From positions 62,001-126,000 of the forward strand of contig NZ_JAGKJJ010000004.1 in assembly GCF_020329505.1 (NCBI RefSeq): DNA of 64,000 nt. The letters run 5' to 3'. The notes under the pieces were generated by a model. It did not search any database, was not told the DNA's origin, and saw nothing but the letters and a program-made list of their open reading frames with translations. The position numbers were made by a program, and so were the translations under genes. Shown piece after piece: positions 53,746 through 63,236 of this stretch. Each line of letters starts with the position of its first letter. The stretch's first letter is position 1. This DNA comes from Bradyrhizobium semiaridum. GTDB taxonomy: Bacteria; Pseudomonadota; Alphaproteobacteria; Rhizobiales; Xanthobacteraceae.

Positions 53746-56700
53746 ATGCCGACACAGGAGCGCTCGAGGCAACTCGACGGGCGACCCGGTGACGGCGATC
53801 AACTTCACCGCCAGCACCGAGAGGCAATGGCAAGGAATACGTCGCCGCAGGGGTCACATCCGCGCGCCGGGGCTGAATTCTCGCAGTGGGAAGACCAGGC
53901 CGCGTGGGACGAGCAGGATGAGGCGGCGGGCGACCGTGCGCGGCAATTGCTGGCGCGTTCCAATACCAACCTGCACCGCTTCACCGATTTCTGTACCCGT
54001 GCGCAGCGCCGGCTGAACGGTGGGCGCTGGATTCGGCGCATCGGTCTGGTGCTCGCGGCCCTCGTGGTGATTTTCGCGACCTGCTTCGGTGCGCTGTGGT
54101 GGCGGCTTGGCGCGGGGCCAATCAATCTCGACATCGCAACACCGTGGCTTGCCGCCGCGATCGAGGAGAATATCGGCCACGGCAATACGGTCGAGGTCGG
54201 TGGAACGCAGATCGAGCGCGCCGGGCGTGTCCGCGTCGCCGTGCGCATCCGCGACATCATCGTGCGCGATCGCGACCATGCGGTCGTGGCCAGCGCGCCG
54301 AAGGCCGAAGTGCGCCTGTCGGGAACTGCGCTGCTGATGGGGCAGTTGCGCGCCGAGAGCCTCAACCTGGTGGATGCTGAACTGTCGGTGCGCATCACGC
54401 CGGACGGCCACGTGACAGTGTCCGCGGGCGAGACGGCAAAACCGCTCGCGACCGGTGTTGCCTCCAAGCGCGAGGCGGGAATGCCACCGACATTCCCTCG
54501 GCCGGCACCTTCCGCTCCTGATGTATCGCCGCCGCCGGCCCCCGCATCCGACCCGGTGGCCGCTGCCTCCGATCCGGCGCAGAGCGGCCTGCTGGCGGGT
54601 CTCGACTGGCTCGACAGCCTCAGCATGACCGGTCTCGACGGTCAGAACCTCAACGAGATCGGCCTGAAGAACGGCAATCTCGTCGTCGACGACCAGCAGC
54701 GCGGCAACAAATGGAGCTTCGAGAATATCAGCCTCAGCCTGCGGCGCCCGAGCGGCGGCGGCGTCGCACTGAGCTTCGGCGAGGAGGGTGCCAAGCCCTG
54801 GTCGGTGCGCGTCGTGGTCGGTCCACCGGTCGACGGCGTGCGCTCGGTCGACATCAAGGCCGACAAGGTCTCAACCAGCAACATCCTGCTGGCGCTGCGC
54901 ACCAAGGATATGACCTATACCGCCGACCTGCCGCTGTCGGGTGAATTGAAGGGCGAACTCGGCCGCGACGGCCTGCCGACCTATTTCCGCGGCAAGGTCA
55001 CCGCCGGTGCCGGCAACATCATCGACACTGATACGCCCAGCTATCCGATGCCGATCGAATCCGCCGAGATGAGCGTGGAATGGGATGCGGGCCGGCGTGT
55101 GCTGCTGGCGCCGATCAAGATCATCTCCGGTGCCAACCGCATCACGCTGCTCGGTCACCTCGAGCCGCCGAACGATAACGTCACCGATTGGCAGGCCGGC
55201 CTGTCGGGCGGCACCATCGTGCTCGCCGGCAACGACAAGGCCGAGCCGCCGCTGATCTTCAACCGCATCAGCATCCGCTTCCGCTTCGATACCGAGAAGA
55301 AGCGCGTGCTGCTGACCCAGGCCGACATCTCCAATGGCGAGATCGGCGTCGCCGGCACCGGCAGCATCGACTATTCCGGCGAGCCGCGGCTGCAGCTCGG
55401 CTTTGCCGGCACGCCGATGTCGGCTTCCGCGTTGAAGCGGATGTGGCCGATCATCATCGTGCCCGAGGTGCGCGAATGGGTGCTTGAGCGGATCGATCGC
55501 GGCACGCTCCAGCGCATCGATGTCGGCGTCAACTCGCCGGTGCACAATCTGTCGCGCAAGGGACCGCCGATCCCCGATGACGGTCTCTCGGTCAACATCG
55601 TCGCGTCAGGCGTCACGGTGCGTCCAGTGGATCAGATGCCCGCCGTGCATGACGCCGATCTGAAGGCCAGGGTGACCGGCCGCACCGCGACCGTCACCAT
55701 CGGGCAGGGCATCGCCGACACGCCGGCCGGGCGCAAGATCACGCTGTCGGATTTCATCTTCGAGGTGCCCGACATGGCGCCGAAGCCGTCGCCGTCGAAG
55801 GTCAGGTTCCGGGTCGATTGCCCGGTGCCGGCGGCAGCCGAGATCCTCGCATCCGACCGGCTCAGCGATCTCTCCGGCCCGCCGATCGATCCCAACGCCA
55901 GCAAGGGCAACGTCACGGCGACGATCAATCTCGGCATGCCCGTGAAGGGCGAGCTGACCAAGGCCGATACGATGTATTCGGTCGCGGCCGATCTGTCCGG
56001 CGTCGCCGTCGACAAGCTGGTGATGAACCAGAAGCTCGAAGCCAATGCGCTGAAGCTGACTGCCAACAATGCCGGCTTCCAGGTCAAGGGCGACGTCAAG
56101 ATCAACGGCCAGGCCGCCTCGCTCGACTACCGCAAGCAGTCCGACGGCGACGCCGACGTCAGGCTGCAGGCGACGCTTGACGATGCGAGCCGCGCGCGGC
56201 TCGGGCTCGATCTTGGGCCGGCCGCGTCGGGGGCGATCCCGGTCAAGCTGAGCGGCAAGATCGCCAGCGGCGACAGCAGCAACGCCACCAAGATGGGCGT
56301 CGAGGCCGATCTGACCCAGCTCAAGCTCGACAACATCCTGCCGGGCTGGGTCAAGGCGAAAGGTGCGGCGGGCAAGGCGACCTTCAACGTGGTGCCAAAG
56401 GGGCAGTCGACCCGCTTCGAGGATATCGTGATCGAGGGCAGTGGTGTCTCGATCAAGGGCTCGCTCGAGGTCGATCAGAACGGCGACCTCGTCAATGCTA
56501 ACTTCCCGACCTATGCGCCCTCGGAACGCGACAGGACATCGCTCAGAGCCGATCGCGGCCCCGACGGCGTGATGAAGGTGACGATGCGTGGCGACGTGTT
56601 CGACGGGAGCGGCTTCCTGAAGTCGGCAATCTCGGGCCGCGACTCCGACAAGAGCAAGACCAAGGGGATCGATTTCGACATCGACCTGAAGCTCGGCCTG

Positions 56701-57450
56701 GTCGCCGGCTTCAACGGCGAGGCGATGCGCAGCGTCGATGCCAAGGTCTCGCGCCGCAACGGCGCTATCAAGGCGTTCACGCTGAGCGGCAAGGTCGGGC
56801 GCGATACGCCCGTCACCGCCGACATGCGCCGCCAGCAGGGACGCGAGGCGATCTATCTGCAGACCGCCGACGCCGGCGCGTTTCTGAAGTTCATCGACAC
56901 GTACTCGAAAGTCGTCGGTGGCCAGCTGACGCTCGCGATGGAGCCGCCGACGCCTGATGCCAGCCCGAAGGAGGGCTACATCAACATCGCGGATTTCTCG
57001 GTCAAGGGCGAAACCCAGCTTGACCGCGCCGTCGCCGGCGGGCCCGTCAACACCCAGAACGGCATCGCATTCTCGGCGCTCGGCGCCCAGTTCGTGCGTC
57101 AGAGCGGCCAGCTCACGATCCGCAAGGGCGTCGTCAAGGGACCCAGCATCGGTGCGACCATCGAAGGCAGCATCGATTACAACAGCAACCAGGTGCGGAT
57201 GAGCGGCACCTTCATTCCGATGTACGGCCTCAACAACGTGTTCGGCCAGATCCCGTTCTTCGGCATCTTCCTCGGCGGCGGCAGCGACGAAGGCCTGATC
57301 GGCGTCACCTATGAAGTGGTCGGCACGCCCAACGCGCCGGTGCTGCGCGTCAACCCGATCTCGGCGCTGGCGCCTGGACTGAGCCGGAAGATCTTCGACT
57401 TCAAGCCGTACAGCCCGAACGAGCTGCCATCGCCGTCGGCGAATAATTAA
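53746..57450 (+). CDS. Large AsmA/YhdP-like envelope protein (DUF3971)
   Basis: This protein of about 1234 residues has a charged cytoplasmic N-terminus and one transmembrane helix near residues 98-118 (IGLVLAALVVIFATCFGALW). A very long periplasmic region follows, rich in beta-strand repeats. Its end (GATIEGSIDYNSNQVRMSGT, FIPMYGLNNVFGQIPFFG, then GLIGVTYEVVG) is the C-terminal signature of the YhdP/TamB/AsmA group. These proteins form hydrophobic grooves that move phospholipids between membranes. The start is uncertain: GTG 53680, ATG 53746 (GAGGA 10 nt upstream, listed here) and ATG 53827 are all in frame. It is divergent from the peroxiredoxin gene. Confidence 0.85.
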   Translation: MPTQERSRQLDGRPGDGDQLHRQHREAMARNTSPQGSHPRAGAEFSQWEDQAAWDEQDEAAGDRARQLLARSNTNLHRFTDFCTRAQRRLNGGRWIRRIGLVLAALVVIFATCFGALWWRLGAGPINLDIATPWLAAAIEENIGHGNTVEVGGTQIERAGRVRVAVRIRDIIVRDRDHAVVASAPKAEVRLSGTALLMGQLRAESLNLVDAELSVRITPDGHVTVSAGETAKPLATGVASKREAGMPPTFPRPAPSAPDVSPPPAPASDPVAAASDPAQSGLLAGLDWLDSLSMTGLDGQNLNEIGLKNGNLVVDDQQRGNKWSFENISLSLRRPSGGGVALSFGEEGAKPWSVRVVVGPPVDGVRSVDIKADKVSTSNILLALRTKDMTYTADLPLSGELKGELGRDGLPTYFRGKVTAGAGNIIDTDTPSYPMPIESAEMSVEWDAGRRVLLAPIKIISGANRITLLGHLEPPNDNVTDWQAGLSGGTIVLAGNDKAEPPLIFNRISIRFRFDTEKKRVLLTQADISNGEIGVAGTGSIDYSGEPRLQLGFAGTPMSASALKRMWPIIIVPEVREWVLERIDRGTLQRIDVGVNSPVHNLSRKGPPIPDDGLSVNIVASGVTVRPVDQMPAVHDADLKARVTGRTATVTIGQGIADTPAGRKITLSDFIFEVPDMAPKPSPSKVRFRVDCPVPAAAEILASDRLSDLSGPPIDPNASKGNVTATINLGMPVKGELTKADTMYSVAADLSGVAVDKLVMNQKLEANALKLTANNAGFQVKGDVKINGQAASLDYRKQSDGDADVRLQATLDDASRARLGLDLGPAASGAIPVKLSGKIASGDSSNATKMGVEADLTQLKLDNILPGWVKAKGAAGKATFNVVPKGQSTRFEDIVIEGSGVSIKGSLEVDQNGDLVNANFPTYAPSERDRTSLRADRGPDGVMKVTMRGDVFDGSGFLKSAISGRDSDKSKTKGIDFDIDLKLGLVAGFNGEAMRSVDAKVSRRNGAIKAFTLSGKVGRDTPVTADMRRQQGREAIYLQTADAGAFLKFIDTYSKVVGGQLTLAMEPPTPDASPKEGYINIADFSVKGETQLDRAVAGGPVNTQNGIAFSALGAQFVRQSGQLTIRKGVVKGPSIGATIEGSIDYNSNQVRMSGTFIPMYGLNNVFGQIPFFGIFLGGGSDEGLIGVTYEVVGTPNAPVLRVNPISALAPGLSRKIFDFKPYSPNELPSPSANN

Positions 57451-58233
57451 GGGCGTCGGTCTATCCATCGCTTGCCGGCCTGAGCCGGATCACAGGCTGG
57501 GTCCGACATGCGCCACGAGGCTAACGTCACCGACGTGGATTCGTCGCAGTCCCTCAATCTCCGTGCGGCGCGCAGGACATCGCATCCGGCATTTGCCGCT
57601 TCTGCGACTGACATGTCCACGTCATCGTGGCCGGGCTTGACCCGGCTTGGCCAAAATGGCGAAAAACAACCCCATGCAAAGTAAGTTTAGAGGTGTAATT
57701 ATACCGAATTCCGGGCGTCGATATCTCGGAGAAGGCTGGCATTGGGGCGTCGCAGACCGTTTCCGGGGGCAAGCAGACACGCAACCTGAGTCGGGGATAT
57801 CGATCGGCTTGTGACCCTGAACGGACGTCGCAAGCCGCTCGCTGCATGCAGATCATGGAGGCACCGCCACCCGGTGATTTGCATGACGCCAAGCTGGTCG
57901 AACAACTCAATCTGTTCACCGTTCAGCACTGCAATGTGGCAGCGACGTCTGGCACCCAAGATCAAGATACAGAGCTTATCCTCCGTGATCGTCCATATCC
58001 CGGCTGTACGTCCAAGGCCTCGTCCCAGTGCGGATGCAGCACAATACTCATCAACGGGGCTAGGCAGAACGCCTATTGAAGCATTCGTTTGGATTTCCGC
58101 CAATCCGTTCTCAAAGCGACGCCTTATTGACCCTTGCCGACGAAACTAGGCCGTCGTCCTACGTCGGCTCCAGGGAGAAGACCGGACCTGCAGGCGGAGA
58201 TCGAGACCGCCGGTGTTGTGACCCAAACCAGAC
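57451..58233. other. 783-bp gene-poor, lower-GC stretch
   Basis: It lies between the AsmA-like gene and the GNAT gene. Base composition is visibly poorer in G+C than the surroundings. It holds one doubtful frame (57699-58103, minus) and, near 57621-57650, a half copy of a palindromic repeat (GTGGCCGGGCTTGACCCGGC type). No RNA gene or terminator is evident. Confidence 0.5.
57699..58103 (-). pseudogene. Doubtful 134-residue frame, possible gene remnant
   Basis: The middle of the frame reads like a genuine small domain (GIWTITEDKLCILILGARRR, then CHIAVLNGEQIELFDQLGV), with the W...C...C and Asp/Gly spacing seen in small secreted or lipoprotein domains. The N-terminal part (MAEIQTNASIGVLPSPVDEY) has no signal peptide, and the C-terminal 40 residues look random. 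It may be the decayed end of a once longer exported protein, or chance. Ribosome binding and codon use give little support. Confidence 0.25.
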
Positions 58234-59172
58234 CTACAGAGGGTACTTCAGTGATCGCTCCATGATGATCGTGCGCTCCTTACCAAAATAACTATCGCGC
58301 ACGGCCTTAAATCCGAGCTGCGCATAGAATGTTTCAGCGCTGATTGAAGAGGGGACAGCCAACCTATCGATTTTTCTCTGGCGGGCCGTGCGCTCAACCT
58401 CCGCCATGAGCAGCTTGCCTATGCCCCGGCTCTGAACGTCAGGAGATACGAAGACGGTGCGGACTACACTTCCATCGAGGCTTGCTGTTCCAACGACACG
58501 ACCACCGATCGCGGCAACGAAGACGGTGCGCTTGCTAATCAGCTCTAGCACGGCGCTCGGACTAAAACTGGACTCGATTCTCTTGATGATCTCTCTTGCA
58601 TAGTCCTTCGCATTGATTTCGCGCAATGTACGTAAGATGACCGCGCTTATTTCGTCGGCGTCTTCTTCACGCGCTGTCCGGATCGTGCATTCAATAGTCC
58701 CACGCGTAGCCAGAGCCTTGGTCATTGGATAACCGGAACTCGTCCCAAATCCACCGACCGGCGGTCCATTTTCAACATAGCCGTTGGACAAGTAAAATCG
58801 GCGAGCGGTTTCGGTGCTCGTCAAGTTGCATCGGTCATTGCCTCGTTCCGCGGCTCGTATTTCCAATGCACGCAGCAGGGCGCGGCTAACTCCTCGAAAT
58901 CGCACATCGGGCGACACGTAGTTGAGGCCAATCGTTCCCGCATCAGTTACTGATCCGACTGCTAGGATGTCCTGATTTTCAACTGCTACGAGCACTGAGT
59001 TGTCAGCTTGCTTGACCCAAGCACAGAAATTCTCATGTGTCTTATTGCCCAACCATCGCGCCAAGATGGAAGGGTCGTTTCGGTGATCAACTTCGCAAAG
59101 CTCCGCTATCGATCGCTTCAACACAATGCAGGCAGCGGGCGCATCTTCTGGTATAGCATCTCGTATTTGCAT
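58234..59172 (-). CDS. Tandem-domain GNAT N-acetyltransferase
   Basis: This 312-residue cytoplasmic protein has two GNAT folds in a row. The first is at about residues 1-150, with SPDVRFRGVSRALLRALEIR as the acetyl-CoA loop. The second is at about 155-312, with SPDVQSRGIGKLLMAEVERT matching the Q/RxxGxG/A signature and FYAQLGFKAVRDSYF at the end. The first copy's loop (RFRGVS) departs from consensus (RGxG/A), so only the second copy may be catalytic. The substrate is unknown. The ATG at 59172 begins directly at the first strand (MQIRDAIPEDAPAAC); the upstream 18 residues of the longer frame look unrelated. G+C is lower than in its neighbours, suggesting acquisition. Confidence 0.8.
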   Translation of the reverse strand: MQIRDAIPEDAPAACIVLKRSIAELCEVDHRNDPSILARWLGNKTHENFCAWVKQADNSVLVAVENQDILAVGSVTDAGTIGLNYVSPDVRFRGVSRALLRALEIRAAERGNDRCNLTSTETARRFYLSNGYVENGPPVGGFGTSSGYPMTKALATRGTIECTIRTAREEDADEISAVILRTLREINAKDYAREIIKRIESSFSPSAVLELISKRTVFVAAIGGRVVGTASLDGSVVRTVFVSPDVQSRGIGKLLMAEVERTARQRKIDRLAVPSSISAETFYAQLGFKAVRDSYFGKERTIIMERSLKYPL

Positions 59173-59340
59173 CCAGTGATTTTGGCATGGAGCCAATCCC
59201 CGGGGCAATGGCACGCATATTGCCATGTCGCCTGTTTGACCCGATTCGGACCTCAGCGCCCGGGCTACGAACGCCTGCTCACTTGGGACCAGCGGACCTC
59301 GGCGGAAGGCCGCCTCCGCTGGAGGCCGCTCTAGACCAAT

Positions 59341-60585
59341 TCAGCGCCGCAACGCCGGCACCACCAGGAACGGAATCATCCCCAGCACGACGTTGACCAG
59401 CGCAAACGCGATCAGCGGGTTGTAGCTGTGGGTCCAGTCGTGCAGCAGGCCGCCGCCCCACGCGCCCAGCCCTGATCCGAGGCCGCTGCCGATCGAGATC
59501 GTGCCGTAGATCGTGCCGACGCGCTCGCCGCGGAAGATTTTCAGCGCGGTCGCCGTGATCAGCGGACCGCGCGAGCCGATCATGCTGCCGAAGCAGATGA
59601 CGAAGCCGGTCAGCAGCCAGTAGTTCGGATACCATTGCAGCAGCCAGAGCAGGATGATGCCGAGGATCGAGACGCCGTAGCTGAACAGCACCGAGGGACG
59701 GCGGCCGATGATGCCGTCGAGCGTCGAGACGCCGAGCATGCCGACGAACAGCGCGACGCCGGAAAATCCCCAGGCGGTGGCCGCCTGCAGCGGCGGGAAG
59801 CCGACGTCGATCAGATAGGCGACGATCTGCGCGGTGAGCGCGTACATTGCGATCGCGGTGAAGAAGAAGGTGGAGAACAGCGCCCAGAAGGCGTGGTGGC
59901 GCATTGCGCTGAGCAGCGTCCAGCCTTCATCGACCAGACGGTCGGATTTCTTGACCACATGCGGAGAGCCGCCGGCGAGCAGGCGCCATGGCAGGAACAG
60001 CAGCGGCAACAGCAGGCAGAGCGCCGATATGCCGAACACCAGGTACGCGCTGCGCCAGCCGATCCGGTCGATCAGCACCTGCGACAGCGGCAGCAGCACC
60101 AGCAAGCCGGCGCCGGTTGCCGAATACATCACGGCCATCGCGGTCGGCAGCCGTGGCCCGAACCAGCGCCCGAGCAGGATCGAGTTCGAGACATTGCCGA
60201 TCAGCGCGGTGCCGAAGCCGACGCAGAGCCCGACGCTGAGCTGGAACTGCCAGAGCGCCTGCGCATGCGCTGCGGTCAGGAACGCGCAGCCGAGCAGGGA
60301 TAGCCCAAGCGAATAGACCACGCGCGGACCGAAGCGGTCGAACAGGCGGCCGACCAGCGGCGCGGTGAGGCCGGCGGCGAGCCAGGTCAGCGAGTAGACC
60401 GACACGACCGAGGCGCGGTCCCAGCCGAAGTTTTCCGAGATCGGCTTCAGGAACACCGTAAAACTGTCGCTGAGGCCGCGGCCGAGCACCGACAGCAGGA
60501 AGCAGAGCGCGAGCACGTTTAGCGCAATGCGCGCCGGCCTGTGCGGCGTCGCAAGCGTTTCGTCCCGCTGCGTATTCTGATCCAT
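59341..60585 (-). CDS. MFS transporter, oxalate:formate antiporter-like
   Basis: This 414-residue major-facilitator protein has 12 hydrophobic segments. The loop 2-3 motif (GRLFDRFGPRVV, i.e. G-R-x-x-D-R-x-G-x-R) is present, and the second half has a related GIIGRRPSVLF. The pattern GLSDSFTVFLKPISENFGWD and VYSLTWLAAGLTAPL resembles monocarboxylate/oxalate-formate type MFS carriers, but substrate and direction are not fixed by sequence. The ATG at 60585 is preferred over a TTG start at 60621. It ends 55 bp after the tyrS stop on the same strand. Confidence 0.85.
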   Translation of the reverse strand: MDQNTQRDETLATPHRPARIALNVLALCFLLSVLGRGLSDSFTVFLKPISENFGWDRASVVSVYSLTWLAAGLTAPLVGRLFDRFGPRVVYSLGLSLLGCAFLTAAHAQALWQFQLSVGLCVGFGTALIGNVSNSILLGRWFGPRLPTAMAVMYSATGAGLLVLLPLSQVLIDRIGWRSAYLVFGISALCLLLPLLFLPWRLLAGGSPHVVKKSDRLVDEGWTLLSAMRHHAFWALFSTFFFTAIAMYALTAQIVAYLIDVGFPPLQAATAWGFSGVALFVGMLGVSTLDGIIGRRPSVLFSYGVSILGIILLWLLQWYPNYWLLTGFVICFGSMIGSRGPLITATALKIFRGERVGTIYGTISIGSGLGSGLGAWGGGLLHDWTHSYNPLIAFALVNVVLGMIPFLVVPALRR

Positions 60586-60640
60586 TGCTTGCAGGGAGCG
60601 CGCTTTCGCCGCTTCCTGCAACCGACAAAAGCGAATGCGC

Positions 60641-61894
60641 CTATGCAGGCTTCAACAGGACGTGCCGCTTCTTGCCGAGCGACAGTTTCACCACGCCTTC
60701 CGGCGTTAGATTGGCCGGCGTCAGCTGCATCTTCTCGTCGGTGACCGCGGCGTCATTGACGCGAAGACCGCCGCCCTTGATCTGCCGGCGCGCTTCGCCG
60801 TTGGAGGCGACGAGCTCCGCCTTGACGAACGCCGCGAGCACGCCGAGGCCAGCTTCAAATTCGCCATGCGGAATTTCCACCGTCGGCAAGGTTTCCGCCA
60901 GCGCGCCTTCCTCGAAGGTGCGGCGCGCGGTCTCGGCGGCCTCGTTCGCCGCGTCGCGACCGTGCAGCAGGGCGGTCGCTTCCGTCGCCAGCACCTTCTT
61001 GGCCTCGTTGATCTCGCTGCCGCCGAGCGCCGCAAGCTTGGCGATCTCGCTCATCGGCAGGACCGTGAACAGCTTAAGGAATTTGACGACGTCAGCGTCC
61101 TCGACATTGCGCCAGTACTGCCAGAAATCGTACGGCGAGAACTGGTCGGCGTTGAGCCACACCGCGCCCTTGGCGGTCTTGCCCATCTTGTCGCCGGAGG
61201 CGGTGGTGAGCAGCGGTGTGGTCAGCGCGAACAATTGCGGCGTGCCCATGCGGCGGCCGAGATCGACGCCGTTGACGATGTTGCCCCACTGGTCGGAGCC
61301 GCCCATCTGCAGCCGGCAGCCGGTGCGGCGCGACAGTTCGACGAAGTCGTAGGCCTGGCAGACCATGTAATTGAATTCGATGAAGCTCATCTCCTGCTCG
61401 CGCTCGAGCCGGAGCCGAACCGAATCCATCGTCAGCATGCGGTTGACCGAGAAGTGCCGGCCGATGTCGCGCAGCATCTCGATCCAGTTCAGTTTCGTCA
61501 GCCACTCGGCATTGTCGAGCATGATGGCGTCGGAATGACCGTCGCCGTAGCGCAGCACCTTGGCGAACACGCCGCGGATCGAGGCCTTGTTGGCTTCGAT
61601 CTCAGCGATGGTGCGGATGGCACGCGTCTCGTCCTTGCCGGAGGGGTCGCCGACCATCGTGGTGCCGCCGCCCATCAGCGTGATCGGCTTGTTGCCGCTC
61701 TGCTGCAGCCAGTACAGCATCATCATGGTGAGGAAGTTGCCGATATGCAGCGACGGCGCGGTGCAGTCATAGCCGACATAGGCGGTGGCCTCGCCCTTGG
61801 CGGCAAGCGCGTCGAGGCCCTCGAAATCGGAGCACTGGTGGATGAAGCCGCGTTCCTGTAAAGTGTTCAGGAAATCCGATTTAAATGCCGTCAT
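60641..61894 (-). CDS. tyrS: Tyrosine--tRNA ligase
   Basis: This 417-residue class I synthetase charges tRNA-Tyr. It has [19 protein letters not shown] (HIGH-equivalent HIGN), [16 protein letters not shown], the tyrosine-binding [20 protein letters not shown] and the KMSKS-equivalent [15 protein letters not shown], followed by an S4-like C-terminal RNA-binding domain ([20 protein letters not shown]). Length is standard. Its promoter probably lies in the divergent gap with anmK. Confidence 0.97.
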   Translation of the reverse strand: MTAFKSDFLNTLQERGFIHQCSDFEGLDALAAKGEATAYVGYDCTAPSLHIGNFLTMMMLYWLQQSGNKPITLMGGGTTMVGDPSGKDETRAIRTIAEIEANKASIRGVFAKVLRYGDGHSDAIMLDNAEWLTKLNWIEMLRDIGRHFSVNRMLTMDSVRLRLEREQEMSFIEFNYMVCQAYDFVELSRRTGCRLQMGGSDQWGNIVNGVDLGRRMGTPQLFALTTPLLTTASGDKMGKTAKGAVWLNADQFSPYDFWQYWRNVEDADVVKFLKLFTVLPMSEIAKLAALGGSEINEAKKVLATEATALLHGRDAANEAAETARRTFEEGALAETLPTVEIPHGEFEAGLGVLAAFVKAELVASNGEARRQIKGGGLRVNDAAVTDEKMQLTPANLTPEGVVKLSLGKKRHVLLKPA

Positions 61895-61989
61895 TTGTCT
61901 GCGACTCAGATCATTCTTGTTTTACGGTTTTTGCATCTATTTGCGGAACCTTGGAGTGCTGAGGCTGCCGCGGCCTGACGCGCTGTGGC

Positions 61990-62016
61990 ATTATAGGATG
62001 TAGTTATTTGAGACAA
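61990..62016 (-). promoter_or_regulatory. Sigma-70-like promoter for tyrS
   Basis: On the minus strand TTGTCT (62016-62011) and a consensus TATAAT (61995-61990) are separated by 15 bp, close to the 16-18 norm. It would give a leader of about 90 nt before the tyrS ATG. Confidence 0.42.
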
Positions 62017-62046
62017 GCCGGGGGTTCCCGGTTGGGGCGCTACAAG

Positions 62047-63150
62047 ATGATGCTGACGGCACTCGGTCTCATGAGCGGTACCTCGCTCGACGGGGTCGAC
62101 GTGGCCTTGATCGAGACCGACGGCCGCCAGATCAAGTCCTTCGGGCCCTCGGGCTACCGGCCATATACCGATGGTGAACGCAGTCTGCTGCGGCAGGCGC
62201 TGACCGAGGCTGTGCACCTGCCGCGGCGCGATGCCCGGCCCGGCATCCTGCGGCAGGCCGAGCACGCCGTCACCATCGCCCATGCCGAGGCGGTCGCTGC
62301 CTTCAGCACGCAGCACCGGATTTCCTGCCAGGACGTCGACATCGTCGGATTCCATGGCCAGACCGTGCTGCATCGCCCGGAACGGCGGATGACGGTGCAG
62401 ATCGGCGATGCCGCCGCACTCGCCAAGGCGATCCATATCCCTGTCATGCACGACTTCCGCGCCGCCGATGTCGAGGCCGGCGGGCAGGGCGCGCCGTTCG
62501 TGCCGGTCTATCACCGCGCGCTGGCGCAGTCGCTGGACCGCGAGGGGCCGATCGTCGTGGTCAATATCGGCGGCGTCTCCAACATCACCTATATCGACGG
62601 CACCGACACGCTGATCGCCTGCGACACCGGTCCCGGCAACGCGCTGCTCGACGACTTCATGTATCGCAACCTGCACCAGCCGTTCGACACCGAGGGACGC
62701 GTCGCCGCGCAGGGCAGGCCGGACGAGGCCTGGATAGCGCAGGCCTTGAGGTTGCCCTTCTTCTCGGCTCCGCCGCCGAAATCGCTCGACCGTAACGACT
62801 TTGCCTCGCTCAAGCTCGGCGCCGTGGCGCCGGCCGACGGTGCCGCGACGCTGACGGCATTCACCGCCGCTGCGATCGCCCGGATCGTGCCGCTGCTGCC
62901 GAAGCCGCCGAAGAGCTGGATCGTCGCCGGCGGCGGCTCCTCCAACCTGACGATGCTGCGGATGCTGCGAGAGCGGCTGGCGCCGGCCACCGTGGAGGCC
63001 GCCCAGACGCTCGGCTGGGCCGCGGATGCGATCGAGGCGCAGGCCTTCGGCTTCCTGGCCGCGCGCGGCCTGAAAGGCCTGCCGCTGAGCTATCCCGCCA
63101 CCACGGGCGTGCCGATTCCGATGACCGGAGGCATCATCGCGCGGCCGTGA
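62047..63150 (+). CDS. anmK: Anhydro-N-acetylmuramic acid kinase
   Basis: This 367-residue ASKHA-fold kinase recycles anhydroMurNAc from peptidoglycan turnover: it opens the anhydro ring and phosphorylates it to MurNAc-6-P. Visible signatures are ALGLMSGTSLDGVDVALIET, VGFHGQTVLHRP, DFRAADVEAGGQGAPFVPVY, NIGGVSNITYI, the catalytic-Asp segment DTGPGNALLDDFMY and VAGGGSSNLTML. The start is ATG 62047 or the adjacent ATG 62050. It is divergent from tyrS. The rest of the recycling pathway is not in the window. Confidence 0.95.
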   Translation: MMLTALGLMSGTSLDGVDVALIETDGRQIKSFGPSGYRPYTDGERSLLRQALTEAVHLPRRDARPGILRQAEHAVTIAHAEAVAAFSTQHRISCQDVDIVGFHGQTVLHRPERRMTVQIGDAAALAKAIHIPVMHDFRAADVEAGGQGAPFVPVYHRALAQSLDREGPIVVVNIGGVSNITYIDGTDTLIACDTGPGNALLDDFMYRNLHQPFDTEGRVAAQGRPDEAWIAQALRLPFFSAPPPKSLDRNDFASLKLGAVAPADGAATLTAFTAAAIARIVPLLPKPPKSWIVAGGGSSNLTMLRMLRERLAPATVEAAQTLGWAADAIEAQAFGFLAARGLKGLPLSYPATTGVPIPMTGGIIARP

Positions 63151-63152
63151 TT

Positions 63153-63210
63153 TAGATGCGGATGCATCTACCTTGACAATTCCATGCAGCTGCATCTAAT
63201 TGGATGCATC
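63153..63210. promoter_or_regulatory. Palindrome-rich operator/promoter region of the GST gene
   Basis: A good sigma-70 promoter, TTGACA (63173-63178) with TCTAAT (63195-63200) 16 bp later, is covered by three palindromes: TAGATGC-N4-GCATCTA (63153-63170), ATGCAGCTGCAT (63184-63195) and TGCATC-N6-GATGCA (63191-63208). The last two overlap the spacer and -10. This is the layout of a repressor-operated promoter; the repressor is not in the window. Confidence 0.6.
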
Positions 63211-63236
63211 TGCATCGAATGCGAGGTCCCCGCGCC

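Noticed and set aside
55606..57468. Minus-strand frame of 620 residues opposite the AsmA-like gene
   Set aside because: It has no ribosome binding site or motif; an antisense shadow.
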